A stretch of DNA of 64,000 nucleotides from Chrysopilus asiliformis (lineage: Eukaryota > Arthropoda > Insecta > Diptera > Rhagionidae), in assembly GCA_964034945.1 (NCBI GenBank), contig OZ035963.1, positions 35,826,361 through 35,890,360 of the forward strand, given 5' to 3'. A program made the translations under genes and the position numbers. Under the pieces are notes generated by a model, which was not told the origin of the DNA, did not search any database, and worked only from the letters and a program-made list of their open reading frames with translations. The stretch's first letter is position 1; the number at the start of each line of letters is the position of its first letter. Of the stretch, positions 47,825 through 59,057 are shown piece after piece.

Positions 47825-48057
47825 CAGTGGGTTAAGAAAGTTTCGCACCATTCCACGCATTTGAGAAAAAATTGAACTCACCTCCCACTATACTTCTTTT
47901 GTAAATCATCAACCTATCTTCAGACAAGGATTAAAGAAATGATTAGTAATCCTGGTAAGGGCACAAATTTATTATAATTTTCAAAAATTGAAATATGATT
48001 AAAAACTTTCTGAATGTTGATTTTTTCGTAATGGCGCGAAACTTTCTTAACACAGTG
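47825..48057. mobile_element. 233 bp Tc1/mariner-like MITE, TA target
   Basis: Ends CAGTGGGTTAAGAAAGTTTC and GAAACTTTCTTAACACAGTG, flanked by TA on both sides (47823-47824, 48058-48059). Confidence 0.9.
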
Positions 48058-48061
48058 TATA

Positions 48062-48825
48062 TCTATATACATATATAAAAATAGATGTTTGTCTGTCTGT
48101 CTGTCTGTTCGTTTGTGATTACAAAACTCAAAAACTACTGGACCGATTTTTACGCGGTTTGATCTGCGTTAAAATGATCTGCGTTGCCAGGAGCAGGTTT
48201 TTAGCTATGTAGATTTTCAAAATTCGAAACGGAAGGTCCTGTAAGGATAATGAAAATATCCTTTTTCCCATTTCTCCCCGGAAAAATTTGCATTATGGGG
48301 TTTTTGGGGTCGCTGATCACGAATCCGGTATTAGATTTTCAAAATTCGAAACGGAAGGTCCTGTAAGAATAACGCAAATATCCTTTTTCCCATTTTTCCC
48401 CGGAAAAATCGTCATTAGGGGGTTTTGGGGTCGCTGATCACGAATCCGGTGTTAGAATTTCAAAATTCTAACCGAAAACTCCTGCAAGGTTAACGCAAAT
48501 GTCCTTTTTCCAATTTTTCTTGAAACAATTGCCACTAAGGGGTTTTCGAGGTCGCTGATCGCGAGTCCGGTGTTCGATTTTTCAAATGCTAAACGGAAGG
48601 TCCTGTAAGGATGACGGAAATGTCCTTTTTCCAATTTTTCTCGCAAAAACAGTCTTTGGGAGGTTTTCAGGGTTACTTATCACGAATCTGGTGTTGGAAT
48701 TTCAAGATTCGAAACAAAAAGTCCTGTAAGGATAACGTTTTTCCCCAAAGCTTTTTAAGTTATTTATAGTTTTTTGACATTCTAAAATTTATACAAAAAA
48801 CTGCAAACGTAGGGTGTGCTAGTAT
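48062..48825 (+). repeat. Family X repeat (copy 3)
   Basis: Starts with ATATATAAAAATAGATG and (GTCT)n, then ACTCAAAAACTACTGGACCG, four to five AACGGAAGGTCCTGTAAGGA modules (period ~120 bp), and ends AACGTAGGGTGTGCTAG. Confidence 0.75.
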
Positions 48826-49020
48826 GGTCTAAAACACTTTAAAGACTCAATAGCTTCAATGACATTCTGAATTTTCTCGGGTCTTAAGAGTTATTGCTAA
48901 ATTGTTCGTGAAAAAACGCCATATTGAATCACCATTTTCCACTTAAACATTTTTGAAACTTTTTTTCTAAATTATTTTAATAGAGAATATTTTTAACATC
49001 CATAGAAATAAAAAATATAA

Positions 49021-49865
49021 AATTTTTTTTTTTAAAAAAAAGCTTTTATTAAAAAAATGCACTAAAAAGAAAAAAATAATTCACTGGACGCTGTGTATCA
49101 CAAATATAAAAGCTTTTAAAAAGCGAGATAAAGCATAAAACAATAAAATAAACATTTATCTCGCTTTTTAAAAGCTTTTATATTTGTGATACACAGCGTC
49201 CAGAGAATTATTTTTTTCTTTTTAGTGCATTTTTTTTAATAAAAGCTTTTTTTTAAAAAATTTTTTTTTATATTTTTTGTTTTGTTCTTTTTAGTCTTCG
49301 AATATATGTATATCCTTACATTTGAGATGTCCTTACAGGCTTTTTAACTTGAGAATCGTATTCAGCGACCTCAAAAACCCCCAGAATAGATTTTTTTCCG
49401 GAAAATTTGGAGAAAAGGATAATCACGTTATCCTTACAGGACCTTCCGTTATCCTTACATACTTTTTAATGACAGATTCGGATTCAGCGACCCCAAAAAA
49501 CCCCCAGAATAGATTTTTTTCTGGAAAATTTGAGGAGAAGGATAATCGTTGTCCTTACAGGACCTTCCGTTATCCTTACAGACTTTTTAATGACAGATTC
49601 GGATTCAGCGACCCCAAAAACCCCCAGAATAGATTTTTTTCTGGAAAATTTGGAGAAAAGGATAATCACGTTATCCTTACAGGACCTTCTCTTATCCTTA
49701 CAAGGACGAAGTAGAGAAAATATTGTATTGTCATCGGACTTATATAAGTGTACAAAATTTCAAGTGAATCGGATGAGTGGAAGTGGGTCAAAATTTGATT
49801 GCAAGATTTGACCCCGACAAACAAACAGACAAACAAGATAGCGAGCTAAATAAAAGCTTTTAATA
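49021..49865 (-). repeat. Family Y repeat, copy 2 (inverted)
   Basis: Palindrome 49021-49271, then minisatellite units in reverse, ending in CAAACAAACAGACAAACAAG and AATAAAAGCTTTT. Near-identical inverse of copy 1, so 44146-49865 forms a giant inverted repeat with ~3.9 kb between the arms. Confidence 0.85.
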
Positions 49866-51171
49866 ATAAAAAACGTTCGGAAACGGTTAACCGGTGATAT
49901 ATTTTTCACAACATTTAAACCGCATACCAGCCTAACATGAGAAAAACACCGCAGTGTTGTTTGGTTGCGCTAAGCAAATGTGGCGAAATAACTCAATACT
50001 GCGCTGTGTATCATATGTTTCGTTTGACTCGTTTGCGTTATGTGCGCTATTGCGCTACTAAAATTTTTATTCTCGTATCAGCGCACATAGCGCAGTATCA
50101 GCGAAATAACTCAATACTGCGCTGTGTATCATATGTATTTACAATAGACATGAGATACAGTGCTGAGTTGAGTTACTGCGCTAACAAGACCCATGAAAAG
50201 AGAATATGTACATAACAAGAAATTGTATTTTTGGGCTTGTCTATAAGTCAATGTGCGAGAAAGCAAGACAAGGCGATATTTCCCCTCTATCGTATTGAAT
50301 ACATATGTAAAAATTTCCCCAACAGTTGGCTCAATCACCAAGTTGTTTCGTTTGACTCGTTTGCGTTATGTGCGCTATTGCGCTACTAAATATTTTATTC
50401 GTGTATCAGCGCACATAGCGCAGTATACTGTATCAACGCAATGGCGCAACGCAGCGCTGCGTTACCCATGTCTAATAAGGATAACGAAAGCCATGTCTAA
50501 TAACGTTACCCATGTCTAATAAGGATACCCATGTCTAATAAGGATTCTGTTAGGATAACGTGATTGTCCTTTTCCTCAAATTTTCTTCCAGAAATCTCAT
50601 CTCGTGGTTCTTGGGGTCGCTGAACTCGAGTCTGACGTTAAGAAGTCTATAAAGACAGCAGAAGGTCCTGTGTGTGACTATCCTTTTCCTCAAATTTTCC
50701 GGAAAAAATCACATCTGGGGGTTTTTGAGGTCGCTGAATCCGATTAAGGCATTAAAAAGTCCGTAAAAATATCTCAAAGGCATCAAAGGTATATATTCGG
50801 AGACTAAAAAGTATAAACAAGCGTAGCGAAAGACAGACGTCCTTGTGGATTTTTAGTCACACTAATCAAATATAAAAGGGCTATAAAGGATAATATATAA
50901 AAAAATAAAAAATAAATAACTAAAGATTTTATTTAGAAAAAATGTACTAAAAAGGGAAAAATTAGTTTTATATAAAAATGAGATAAAGCATAAAAAATAA
51001 AATAAAAAGTTTTTGGGCGGCGCGTATCAGAAATAAAAGCGAGATAAGCATAAAAAATAAAATGAAACAAATATTTATCTCGCTTTTATTTCTAATACAT
51101 AGCACCCAAAAACTTATTTTTCCCGTTCTAGTTCCTTTTTTCTTAATAAAAGTTTTTTTTTAGATTTTACT

Positions 51172-51632
51172 AGCAGACCCTACGTTGCCAGCTTAAAGTT
51201 TTTTGTATAAATTTTAGAATGCCAAAAAACCATAAATAACTTAAAAACTTTTGGGAAAAAACGTTATCCTCCAGGACTTGTTTCGCATTTTGAAATTCCA
51301 ACACCGGATTCGTAATGCCAATTTTCCCGGGGAAAAAGGAGATTTTCGTTACCCTTACAAAACCTTCCGCTTCGAATTATGAAAATCTAATATCGGATTC
51401 GTGATCAGAAACCCCAAAAACCCCATAATGCCAATTTTTCCGGGGAAAATTTGGAAAAAGGATGTTTGCGTTATCCTTACAGGACCTTCTGTTTCGAATT
51501 TTGAAAATCTAACATAGCTAAAAACCTGATCCTGGCAACGCAGATCATTTTGCAAAAAACTGCGTAAAAATCGGTCCAGTACTTTTTGAGTTTTGTAATC
51601 TCAAACAGACAGACAAACAAACATTCATTTTT
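51172..51632 (-). repeat. Family X repeat (copy 4, inverted)
   Basis: Begins CTAGCAGACCCTACGTTGCC and ends CAGACAGACAAACAAAC; two modules with CCTTACAGGACCTTC. Confidence 0.7.
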
Positions 51633-51639
51633 ACCCACG

Positions 51640-52369
51640 ACGGAACGGAGATGGTATATGCGTTTGGCTTAAAGTTTTTGCGTCCTTCTCTCATAACTTT
51701 TGAACCACTCAACCGATTTGTGTCCCATTTTTGGCATTCGGCTGGATATGGGTGCCGCAAGGTTCTTGAGTTTGAAAATTCGCCCTTCCCTCCTCAATTT
51801 AAACCCCCTCTGCTTGCATCTTCTGATCCACTGAACCGATTCCGATCCCGCTTGCGCCATTTGCTTGTAAATAATGAAAGGAATATTTTAGTGTACAACA
51901 GTTACTCCTCCCCCCTCAATTGTACCTTCTGATCCACTGAACCGATTTCGATCGCGCTTCCGCCATTTCCTTGTAAATAAGGAAAGGAATATTTTATCAT
52001 CGCCTCAATTTACATCGCCTTTCCAAGTACCTTCTGATCTACTGAACCGTTTTCGATCCCGCTTCGGTTTTTGAGGGACATTTCTTGAAAAAATTGTTAA
52101 TCTTTAAATAATTATTACAATACAAAATGATTACCAAAAAACTTTAAATTCAAACGGGTATAAAAAGTTTGTTCACTGTTATCTTTAAAAAGATTGAAAA
52201 AAAAGCAAAAAAAAAATTTTGAAAAACCTCCGACTAAAGAAAAAACCCTAAAAAATTGAAAAACTCCCGAATAAAAAAAAACTTTAAAAAAAAGGATAAA
52301 ATAATCATTACAGTAAATTCAAAATTTGTGTGCGTCGGGAAAGCCTATTGGTCGTTGAATTTGTGTGGA
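51640..52369. other. Unassigned sequence with short tandem similarity
   Basis: Phrase CTTCTGATCCACTGAACCGA(T) recurs about three times (51820, 51935, 52025) with spacing ~100 bp. No coding domain. Confidence 0.45.
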
Positions 52370-52543
52370 TTTGGACTATAATCTAGAGAATAAACAAGAA
52401 GAGCTTTACAAATTTAATCCTTTGCTACAAATAATTAGTAAAATAACTGAAATCGGTCAATATCAATAAAAAAAACTCATATCAAAATTTGGAAAGTTGT
52501 AGTTGTTGACCAGTGTTGGGGTTATCTAGATAATCATCTAGAT

Positions 52544-53359
52544 CAGCGGTGGCCAACCCGCGGCCCGCGGGCCGCATGCGGCCCGAGACGTTTGATAATG
52601 CGGCCCGCCAAATGATTTGAAATTTACAAAAAAAAAAAAAAAATATGTAACTAATAAAATACAAAATACTAAAACTGCTCATAAAGTATGCAATTTTACA
52701 ATTTAATTTTTATACCCGTATGGTGAAACCAAAGTTATGTTTTATTTTACATAAGTACTACTCGTATATATACATTTCCATTTACATAAGTCCATTTATA
52801 CATATATTTGTTTAGCAAATATTTTTTTCTTACCCCACGACTCCATTAGACTTTTTTCCAGATTGTATTTAAATCCAATCACGAAAAAATCTAATGGAGA
52901 CTCAAAAAATCTTGCATCATGATTTAAATTTCCTTACTGTCATGATTTTTTCGGCTACTGAAAAGTAGGATTTTTTTGACATTTGTTCAGTCAAATTAGC
53001 TAGTTGGTTGCCCTGATTACTTCCTGGTTGACATTTCTAAGTACGCTATGGAGACACGATAAATATGAAAAATCATGACTGAAGATGCCCACGCGGTGAT
53101 TTCTTTATTCGCCAAAATATGGAGTAGGGGAAAAAATTATGATTTTTAAAAGCCCAATGAAGTCGTGGGGTTATGCTCAATTTTTTGCATTTTGTTCTAA
53201 ATTTTTTTTTTAAACCAAGTGACTGTTAAAAAACAACATAAAATATTATTTGAAAATTTTACTAAGAAACGGCGGTTATTCTATTTTTTCATGTGCGGCC
53301 CGCCAAAAAAAATGAATCATCAGATTGGCCCGTGGAACGATTTGGGTTGGCCAGGCCTG
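52544..53359. mobile_element. Nested hAT element, TSD ATCTAGAT
   Basis: Ends CAGCGGTGGCCAACCCGCGG and AACCCAAATCG-side CAGGCCTGGCCAACCC (inverted); GC-rich GGCCCGC motifs at both ends. Flanked by ATCTAGAT (52536-52543, 53360-53367), taken from the host hAT's own repeats. Confidence 0.93.
52833..53170. mobile_element. Doubly nested Harbinger-like MITE, TSD TTA
   Basis: Ends CCCCACGACTCCATTAG / TTCATTGGGCTTTT-side CCCCACGACTTCATTGGG (inverted), flanked by TTA (52830-52832, 53171-53173). Confidence 0.9.
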
Positions 53360-54793
53360 ATCTAGATAAAAAAAATGTTATCTTTATCTTATCTAGATAA
53401 CACCCCAAAAAAGTTATCTTTATCTTATCTAGATAAAGGAAAATCCCATTTATCTAGAGATAATCGTTACCACCGAAAATCAAAAAATTAAATCTGAAAA
53501 AATGCTGAAACGAAATTGTTTTCTGCATACTTTTGAAAACCTAAAAACTTTTTTTAGGAACAGTTTTATACTTGGCAACAATTTTTGTTTACGGACAAGG
53601 AAGCGAAGTGTCACTCTTTCCCTCGCCTCTCTTCTCTTGTCCATAAAAAAAAAGTTCTGCCAGTAACTGTTGCCAAGTGTAAACCGGGCTATGAACGAAA
53701 TAAAAAATCATAACGTTATAAATTTCCTTACGTAGCAAAATTAAACTTATATTTCGTGACGTTATTTCGTTTTGTATCGATAAAAAACTTAATTTCGTTA
53801 CGTTATAATGTTATTATTCCGTTACACATTGTATTGAAACTGAAAACAAAAAAACGCACTGTAATAATAGTTTATCACAAAGTAATTCAGTTCAGTTTCC
53901 ATAAAAATAAATTGTATAACAAATAATAAAACTCAGCAAAAAGAAAATACAAATAAAAACGGAAAAAAAATGTGATTATTAAGTTAAAAAATCAATAAAA
54001 AATACAAAAGACAAAAAATCACACAAAAGTTTTGTTCATTAAAAAAACTGTCTCCACAAAAGCGTGATTTTGATATCAAAGATATAGAATTTTTTTTATA
54101 GAATTTCCCTCTACTTCTGGAGTTACTAAAAAGAAAATCTTTTCGCTACCAAAAAACTTGCTTAGAAGATTTCCATTTTTGTATCTCCAGAAATAGAGTG
54201 AATCTGGCCAAAACAAAATCCGATTTAGAATCAAAATACGATTAAAAACACTACTCCAATATTTTTGATTATATTTTTTGTCTGTGGGGTTATACTTGAT
54301 GAACTTTTGTGGGAAATTTCACAAAAAATAATACTGAACAAAACAAGGAAATACTAATAAACAACGAAAAAACGTAATATTTTTTTCGTTTTTCGTTATG
54401 GTAACGGAATTGAATTTCTATAACGTTCATTATAACGTAATTTTGAAGAAAAAGTCCGAAAATCATTTCGTTATTTCGTTACGTTACGATAACGTTTCTT
54501 ATCCGTTTTCTTTTATTTTTATTTCGTTTCTTATTATATTTAAATTGGAAATCAAGAAAAGCAAAAAATGTTGTGCTATTTTTTTTAGTGCGTAATTTTG
54601 AATTTTGTGCAATGTCAAAATAAATATTTATCTAAAAATTATCTAGATAATTTGGCTTTTTATCTTATCTTATCTATTATCTTTCATATTTTCATTATCT
54701 ATTATCTTATGTAGATAAACATTACGAGCATTTATCTTTATCTAGATAAAAAAATAATTATCTGGCCCCAACACTGTTGTTGACACGCCATCA

Positions 54794-55004
54794 TGTGTGT
54801 AGAGATCCTATAATATAGAGAGTGGACATCCGGACTTGTATAAATTGCCGCCGAGCTGAAAAACGAGCGCGGAAAGCTTTAAAAATGTCGTTCTTTGTCA
54901 CATTATCAAAATAACGGAAATCGCTTAATATAAGTAAAAAAAACTCATGTCTAGTCGCTCTAGTCCGGATGTCCACTCTCTATATTATGGGCTCTATACA
55001 CACA
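54794..55004. mobile_element. Family V MITE (copy 3)
   Basis: Inverted ends of ~40 bp: TGTAGAGATCCTATAATATA then GAGAGTGGACATCCGGA. Core GCCGCCGAGCTGAAAAACGA as in 29370-29712. Confidence 0.82.
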
Positions 55005-55805
55005 TGCTGGTGTCATACCGCCGACGCTGACGCCTCATCTGTTTGGGGCATAACTTTTGAGATATTTAAATTACTCAGGTCAACCCTAATAATAAAAAAA
55101 AATCCTTTAAACAGGATAAAATAATATAATCATTGGAGTAAATTTAAAATTAGTTTGCATCAGGACAACCTTCGTCCACAAATTGAACGACAAATTGGCT
55201 TTCCCGACGCACACAAATTTTAAATTTACTGTAATGATTATTTTATTTATTTTTTCTTTAGTCGGGGGTTTTTCAAAATTTTTATTTTGTTTTTTATATA
55301 TTAAGATTGTAAGGATGTCTTTTCGTCTATTTAGTAGACGAAATTATACAGCGGGTACATTAGTATACAGCTTTTTTGGGCAACTGACTTTAGAAAAGAG
55401 AGCAGTGGGATTCGAATAGAAATGATCTTATTCATTGTAAGCTCACTGTTTAACATATCTTCAAACGCTTTTTTTGTAAACAAATATCCACGCGTAAAAA
55501 TAAACATAAGGAAAATTACTATTGCCAAGCAATCGTCAAATTCTAATACTTTCTGTCTGTACATTTTGACGATCTATATCATGTTTTGTTTTTATACTAA
55601 TTCAACCAAGTAATGATCAAGAACGGGTTTAGTCCAATTTTTGTCTGTATCGTCGCTTGAATTCTGATTTGGACCATGTGCATGCGATTTCCCATACACA
55701 CTTCACAATTCAGGCGATGTCATAATATTTTATTAAGAGTGTAAATGCATTTCATCGCCAAATGCTAGAGTAAATAAAAAAAATATTTGTTGAGATTGTC
55801 CTAAT

Positions 55806-56060
55806 TCAAGCGAAGCTTGATTTTTCGTTCGAAATAGTTTTCTTAAAGGTTGGCGAATGTGATAGTATTCTTCGATGACCTTTCAGAAAGATCCAGGCAA
55901 GCCGAGAAAACTTCGTATTTCTGTGCATTGAATTTGTTCTCTTCGTATGAGGTTTTCTTCGTATGAGGTTTTCTTCGTATGAGGCTAATTGCACTGCGGA
56001 AGACAAACGGAGTGCTTGTCAATCCAAACGGCATTGTGTCGTACTCGAACTAGCCATCAC
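55806..56060 (-). pseudogene. Scrap of Ty3/gypsy reverse transcriptase
   Basis: Minus frame FEYDTMPFGLTSTPFVFRSA corresponds to the conserved MPFGLxNAPxxFQR block of LTR-retrotransposon reverse transcriptase. In-frame stops lie upstream and the YxDD region is absent. Immediately downstream the 16 bp phrase TTCTTCGTATGAGGTT is repeated three times in tandem (55940-55985), a further break. Confidence 0.6.
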
Positions 56061-56847
56061 GCTGTATATCGCTTCAAACTTTCTTCAATGGGAGTTTGAT
56101 GACAGGTTAGGTTAGGTCGAGAAGACCGCGCGTACTAATGTGTGGACACAGCTCTTCACGGGAGGTGTACAGCCTCATTGTGATGTATTCAGTACTCATT
56201 TGCTGCCTGATTCCGTCTAACTCCAGTAAAATACCCGTTATACCCGTTCGCGGTTCTTAACAAGACGGGTATTCGGTTTCAGAAAATCACTTTTTCTACA
56301 GTCTTGTTAGGTTTTGAAATCACCTCACGATTGTCCTTTCAACAACACTTAAAAACGAAATTCCATTTGTCTAAACAAAATGTTTTTTTTTGCTGATAAG
56401 CAATAATTATAAATTCATAAATAAATGTAAAACATTGTAAATTAGTAGCATAAGCAATTTTGAATACTTATAGAAGTGATTGTTAATAAAGAAAGTTAGT
56501 AACGCGTGTTATAGTCGACAAGATTTATTTTCGATCTGGTTGTGTCTGGCCAGAAATTTCATAGTATTATCTATTTAAGTTTAAGCATCTGCAAGGACAA
56601 TAAGTGACTGGTTTATGCGCGCTGAAATAAAGTAAATCGGTGTTATTCAATAGACAGACCTTCTCTCTGTTCGGCCTTTCAAAATTTTCAAGCTTACAAA
56701 AATGCGTTTTAATCAATTTTGTTTTAGAAAGGAAGGACACGCCAAACAGAGGTTAAAGACAGCTTTGCCTTGACCTTCATGATATCATATATTTTGTTAA
56801 TTAAAAATCAAAAGTGATGTTTCTGCAAAGATGTTAGCAAAAAAATC

Positions 56848-57455
56848 AAAAAAAAATTTTTTTAAAAGCTTTTATCTAAAAAATAACTAAAAAGGAAAAA
56901 ATAATTTTTTGGGTAGGTACTGTGTATTAGAAGTAAAAGCGAGATAAATATTTATTTTATTTTTTGCGCCCTTATCTCGCTTTTATTTTCTTTTAGTGCA
57001 TTTTTTTAAATAAAATCTTTTTTAAAAGATTTTTTTTTGATTTTTTTGATTTTTTTGATTTTTTGATTTTTTGATTTTTTTGATTTTTATCCTTTTTAGT
57101 AATTTTGTGATTGATTAGCATCACTAAAAATCCAAAATGAAAAAGATAATCACATTACCGTAACAGGACCTTCCGTTACCCCTACAGACTTTTTGATTCC
57201 AGAATTAAACTCAGCGACCCAAAAGTTCGCAGCTGAGATTTTTTCCGGAAAGTTTGAGGAAAAGGATAATCACGTTATCCTAACAGGACCTTAGTTTATC
57301 CTTACTAGAACGAAGTAGAAAAAATAATGTATTGTCATCGGACTTATGTATGTGTGCAAAATTTTAAGTCAATCGGAGGAGTGGAAGTGGGTCAAAATTG
57401 AATTGCAAGTTTTGACCCCGACAGGCAAACAAATACGAAAGCAATAAAAGCTTTT
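56848..57455 (-). repeat. Family Y repeat, copy 4
   Basis: Short palindrome around AAAAGCGAGATAAATATTTA (56848-57035), GATTTTTT-run, two minisatellite units and the ATTGTCATCGGACTTATGTA...AGTGGAAGTGGGTCAAAATT tail ending in AATAAAAGCTTTT. Confidence 0.8.
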
Positions 57456-57615
57456 AAAAACCGAGATTATTTTTCTTGATTTTTTCTAAATTGCGCAATT
57501 TGTGTGCATGGAGTGAATAATAATGTGTCAAGGAAGAATAAACTTATGGCCGAAATTTACGATGATATATACTATTATAGTATAGTAACCGATTGTCAAG
57601 ATATTAAATCGTTTA

Positions 57616-58141
57616 AGCTTATACCGCAATTACGCGCGAAGCGGCGCGGCGCGGCGCGGTGACAGATGGTAGTAGAAACTATAGGTTTATATGAGTTGGT
57701 TTATAATTGCGCGGTGACCAAACGCGGCAGCCGCGCGGCACCGCGAAGAGTAGATCTAGTTTCTACTTTCAGACGCGGTTCGGAGCGGTGACAGAACAGA
57801 GATGTCACAAGTGGTGAATTATGGTCGTTAAATATGAATTCGGAAAGCTCGGTATGTTATGTCTGCCATCTCCAAACAGTTATTTACATATTCTGAGTGT
57901 TGTAGCAAATATTTTTAACAAGTGAACTTTGAGAACGTATTTGAAGCGGAAAATGAAACCGAAAAATTAATAATCTTCAAATTCTCTGCGATTTGTAGGT
58001 TATGAAAACACAAATTGAGCTGTCACCGCGCCGCATCCGCACCGCGTAATTGGGGTTTAGACATGACTGCGGCTGTCACTATGCCGCTCTAAACTAACCG
58101 CGCCGCGCCGCTGCCGCACCGCTCCAATTGTGGGACAAGCT
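57616..58141. mobile_element. 526 bp GC-tipped MITE, TSD TTA
   Basis: Inverted ends AGCTT(A/G)TACC-like then GCAATTACGCGCG / CGGAGCGG-rich arms with GGCGCGGCGCGG; flanked by TTA (57613-57615, 58142-58144). Strikingly GC-rich subterminal arms in an AT-rich neighbourhood. Confidence 0.8.
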
Positions 58142-58374
58142 TTATAATGCAATTTTATTGTGAGACTCTGAGTAACAAGAGAAATATGAAAGATCATGCA
58201 TTGATCCAAAATCTCGTTTCTTCCTCTCTCCTTTTCTGCTATCTTCTGAATCACAGAAGATATTTTGATTTGGTTTCACTGTTAATAAGTGGTTCTAAAT
58301 TTTTTTTTTAAAACTATTTCGCCTCCTTCGTTAAAACTTTTAATTGGATTCATAATGGCTTAGATAAACTTTAA

Positions 58375-59042
58375 CAGCCTTATTAATAAAAAATCCCTAA
58401 CACGGAGATAACTCATGTGCTAACTAACTCCGAGATAGCAAACTTATCCATTAGATAACTATTCTTATTAATAAAAAATTTTCCTCCATATAATAGCTAA
58501 CTCGTATTTTATTTAAAAATTTAGCTGGAATACGGCAACCCTTGTGCCGAATTGTACCAAAAAATACGAAAATCTTTTACATTTAAGTCAAATTTTGGTT
58601 TTTTAAATCCGTTTCCTTGGAGACGATATTAAAATAAGTCATATTTTGGTTTTTTAAATCCGTTTCCTTGGAGACAATATTAAAATAGGAGTGAAATTAA
58701 TGTTTTTATTTTAATTGTGATTCACTGCAAAGTAATTAAAAGTGGAAAATTTAAAAATTGAAGGAAAGCGATCAGAAAAGTGGTGTTCAAGTGATAAGAT
58801 AATATAATTATAATAACATAAATTGCATTTTTTTAATGGATCATTGTTTCTTATAGTCATTATTGCAAGAGTTATGTGCCGTCAAGAGTTATCAACTCGT
58901 TAACTCGAGGGAATCGGTATGTTAGCCAACACAGAGTTAACTAACGTCAGTTAACTCTTAAAATTTTTTATTAATAAGAATTTCGAGTTATCCACTGCGT
59001 AAACCATTGATAAAAGTTAACTAACGTTTATTAATAAGGCTG
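58375..59042. mobile_element. 668 bp MITE, TTAA flanks
   Basis: Inverted ends CAGCCTTATTAATAAA, flanked by TTAA (58371-58374, 59043-59046). A further 12 bp direct repeat ATAATGGCTTAG lies outside (58352-58363, 59046-59057). Interior holds a 51 bp tandem duplication (58585-58635, 58636-58686). Confidence 0.75.
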
Positions 59043-59057
59043 TTAATAATGGCTTAG

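Larger units (their letters stand above)
47629..50474. mobile_element. hAT element Z, TSD ATAAGGAT, with nested repeats
   Basis: Ends TAGACATGGGTAACGCAG / CTGCGTTACCCATGTCTA, flanked by ATAAGGAT (47621-47628, 50475-50482). GCGC-rich inner arms (CAGCGCACATAGCGCAGTAT). Holds a Tc1-like MITE, a family X repeat and a family Y copy. Confidence 0.9.
47331..51165 (+). repeat. Family Y repeat, copy 5, split by hAT Z
   Basis: Left half 47331-47628 (AGCTTGCCTTCGTACCGG, (GTTT)n, AAATTTTGCAT...), right half 50483-51165 with minisatellite units and a diverged palindrome at ~50900-51165. The break coincides with the ATAAGGAT duplication of element Z. Confidence 0.75.
52511..54776 (-). mobile_element. hAT element (family T, copy 2), TSD TTGTTGAC
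   Basis: Ends CAGTGTTGGGG / CCCCAACACTG with TTATCTAGATAAG repeats; flanked by TTGTTGAC (52503-52510, 54777-54784). Opposite orientation to copy 1. Contains a second hAT and a ~850 bp AACGTTA-rich inverted segment (53700-54550). Inserted in a family V relic (52370-52510). Confidence 0.95.

Noticed and set aside
56100..56130. GGTTAGGTTAGGT as a telomere-like repeat
   Set aside because: Only two short units in the middle of unrelated sequence; common simple sequence in flies, which mostly lack TTAGG telomeres.
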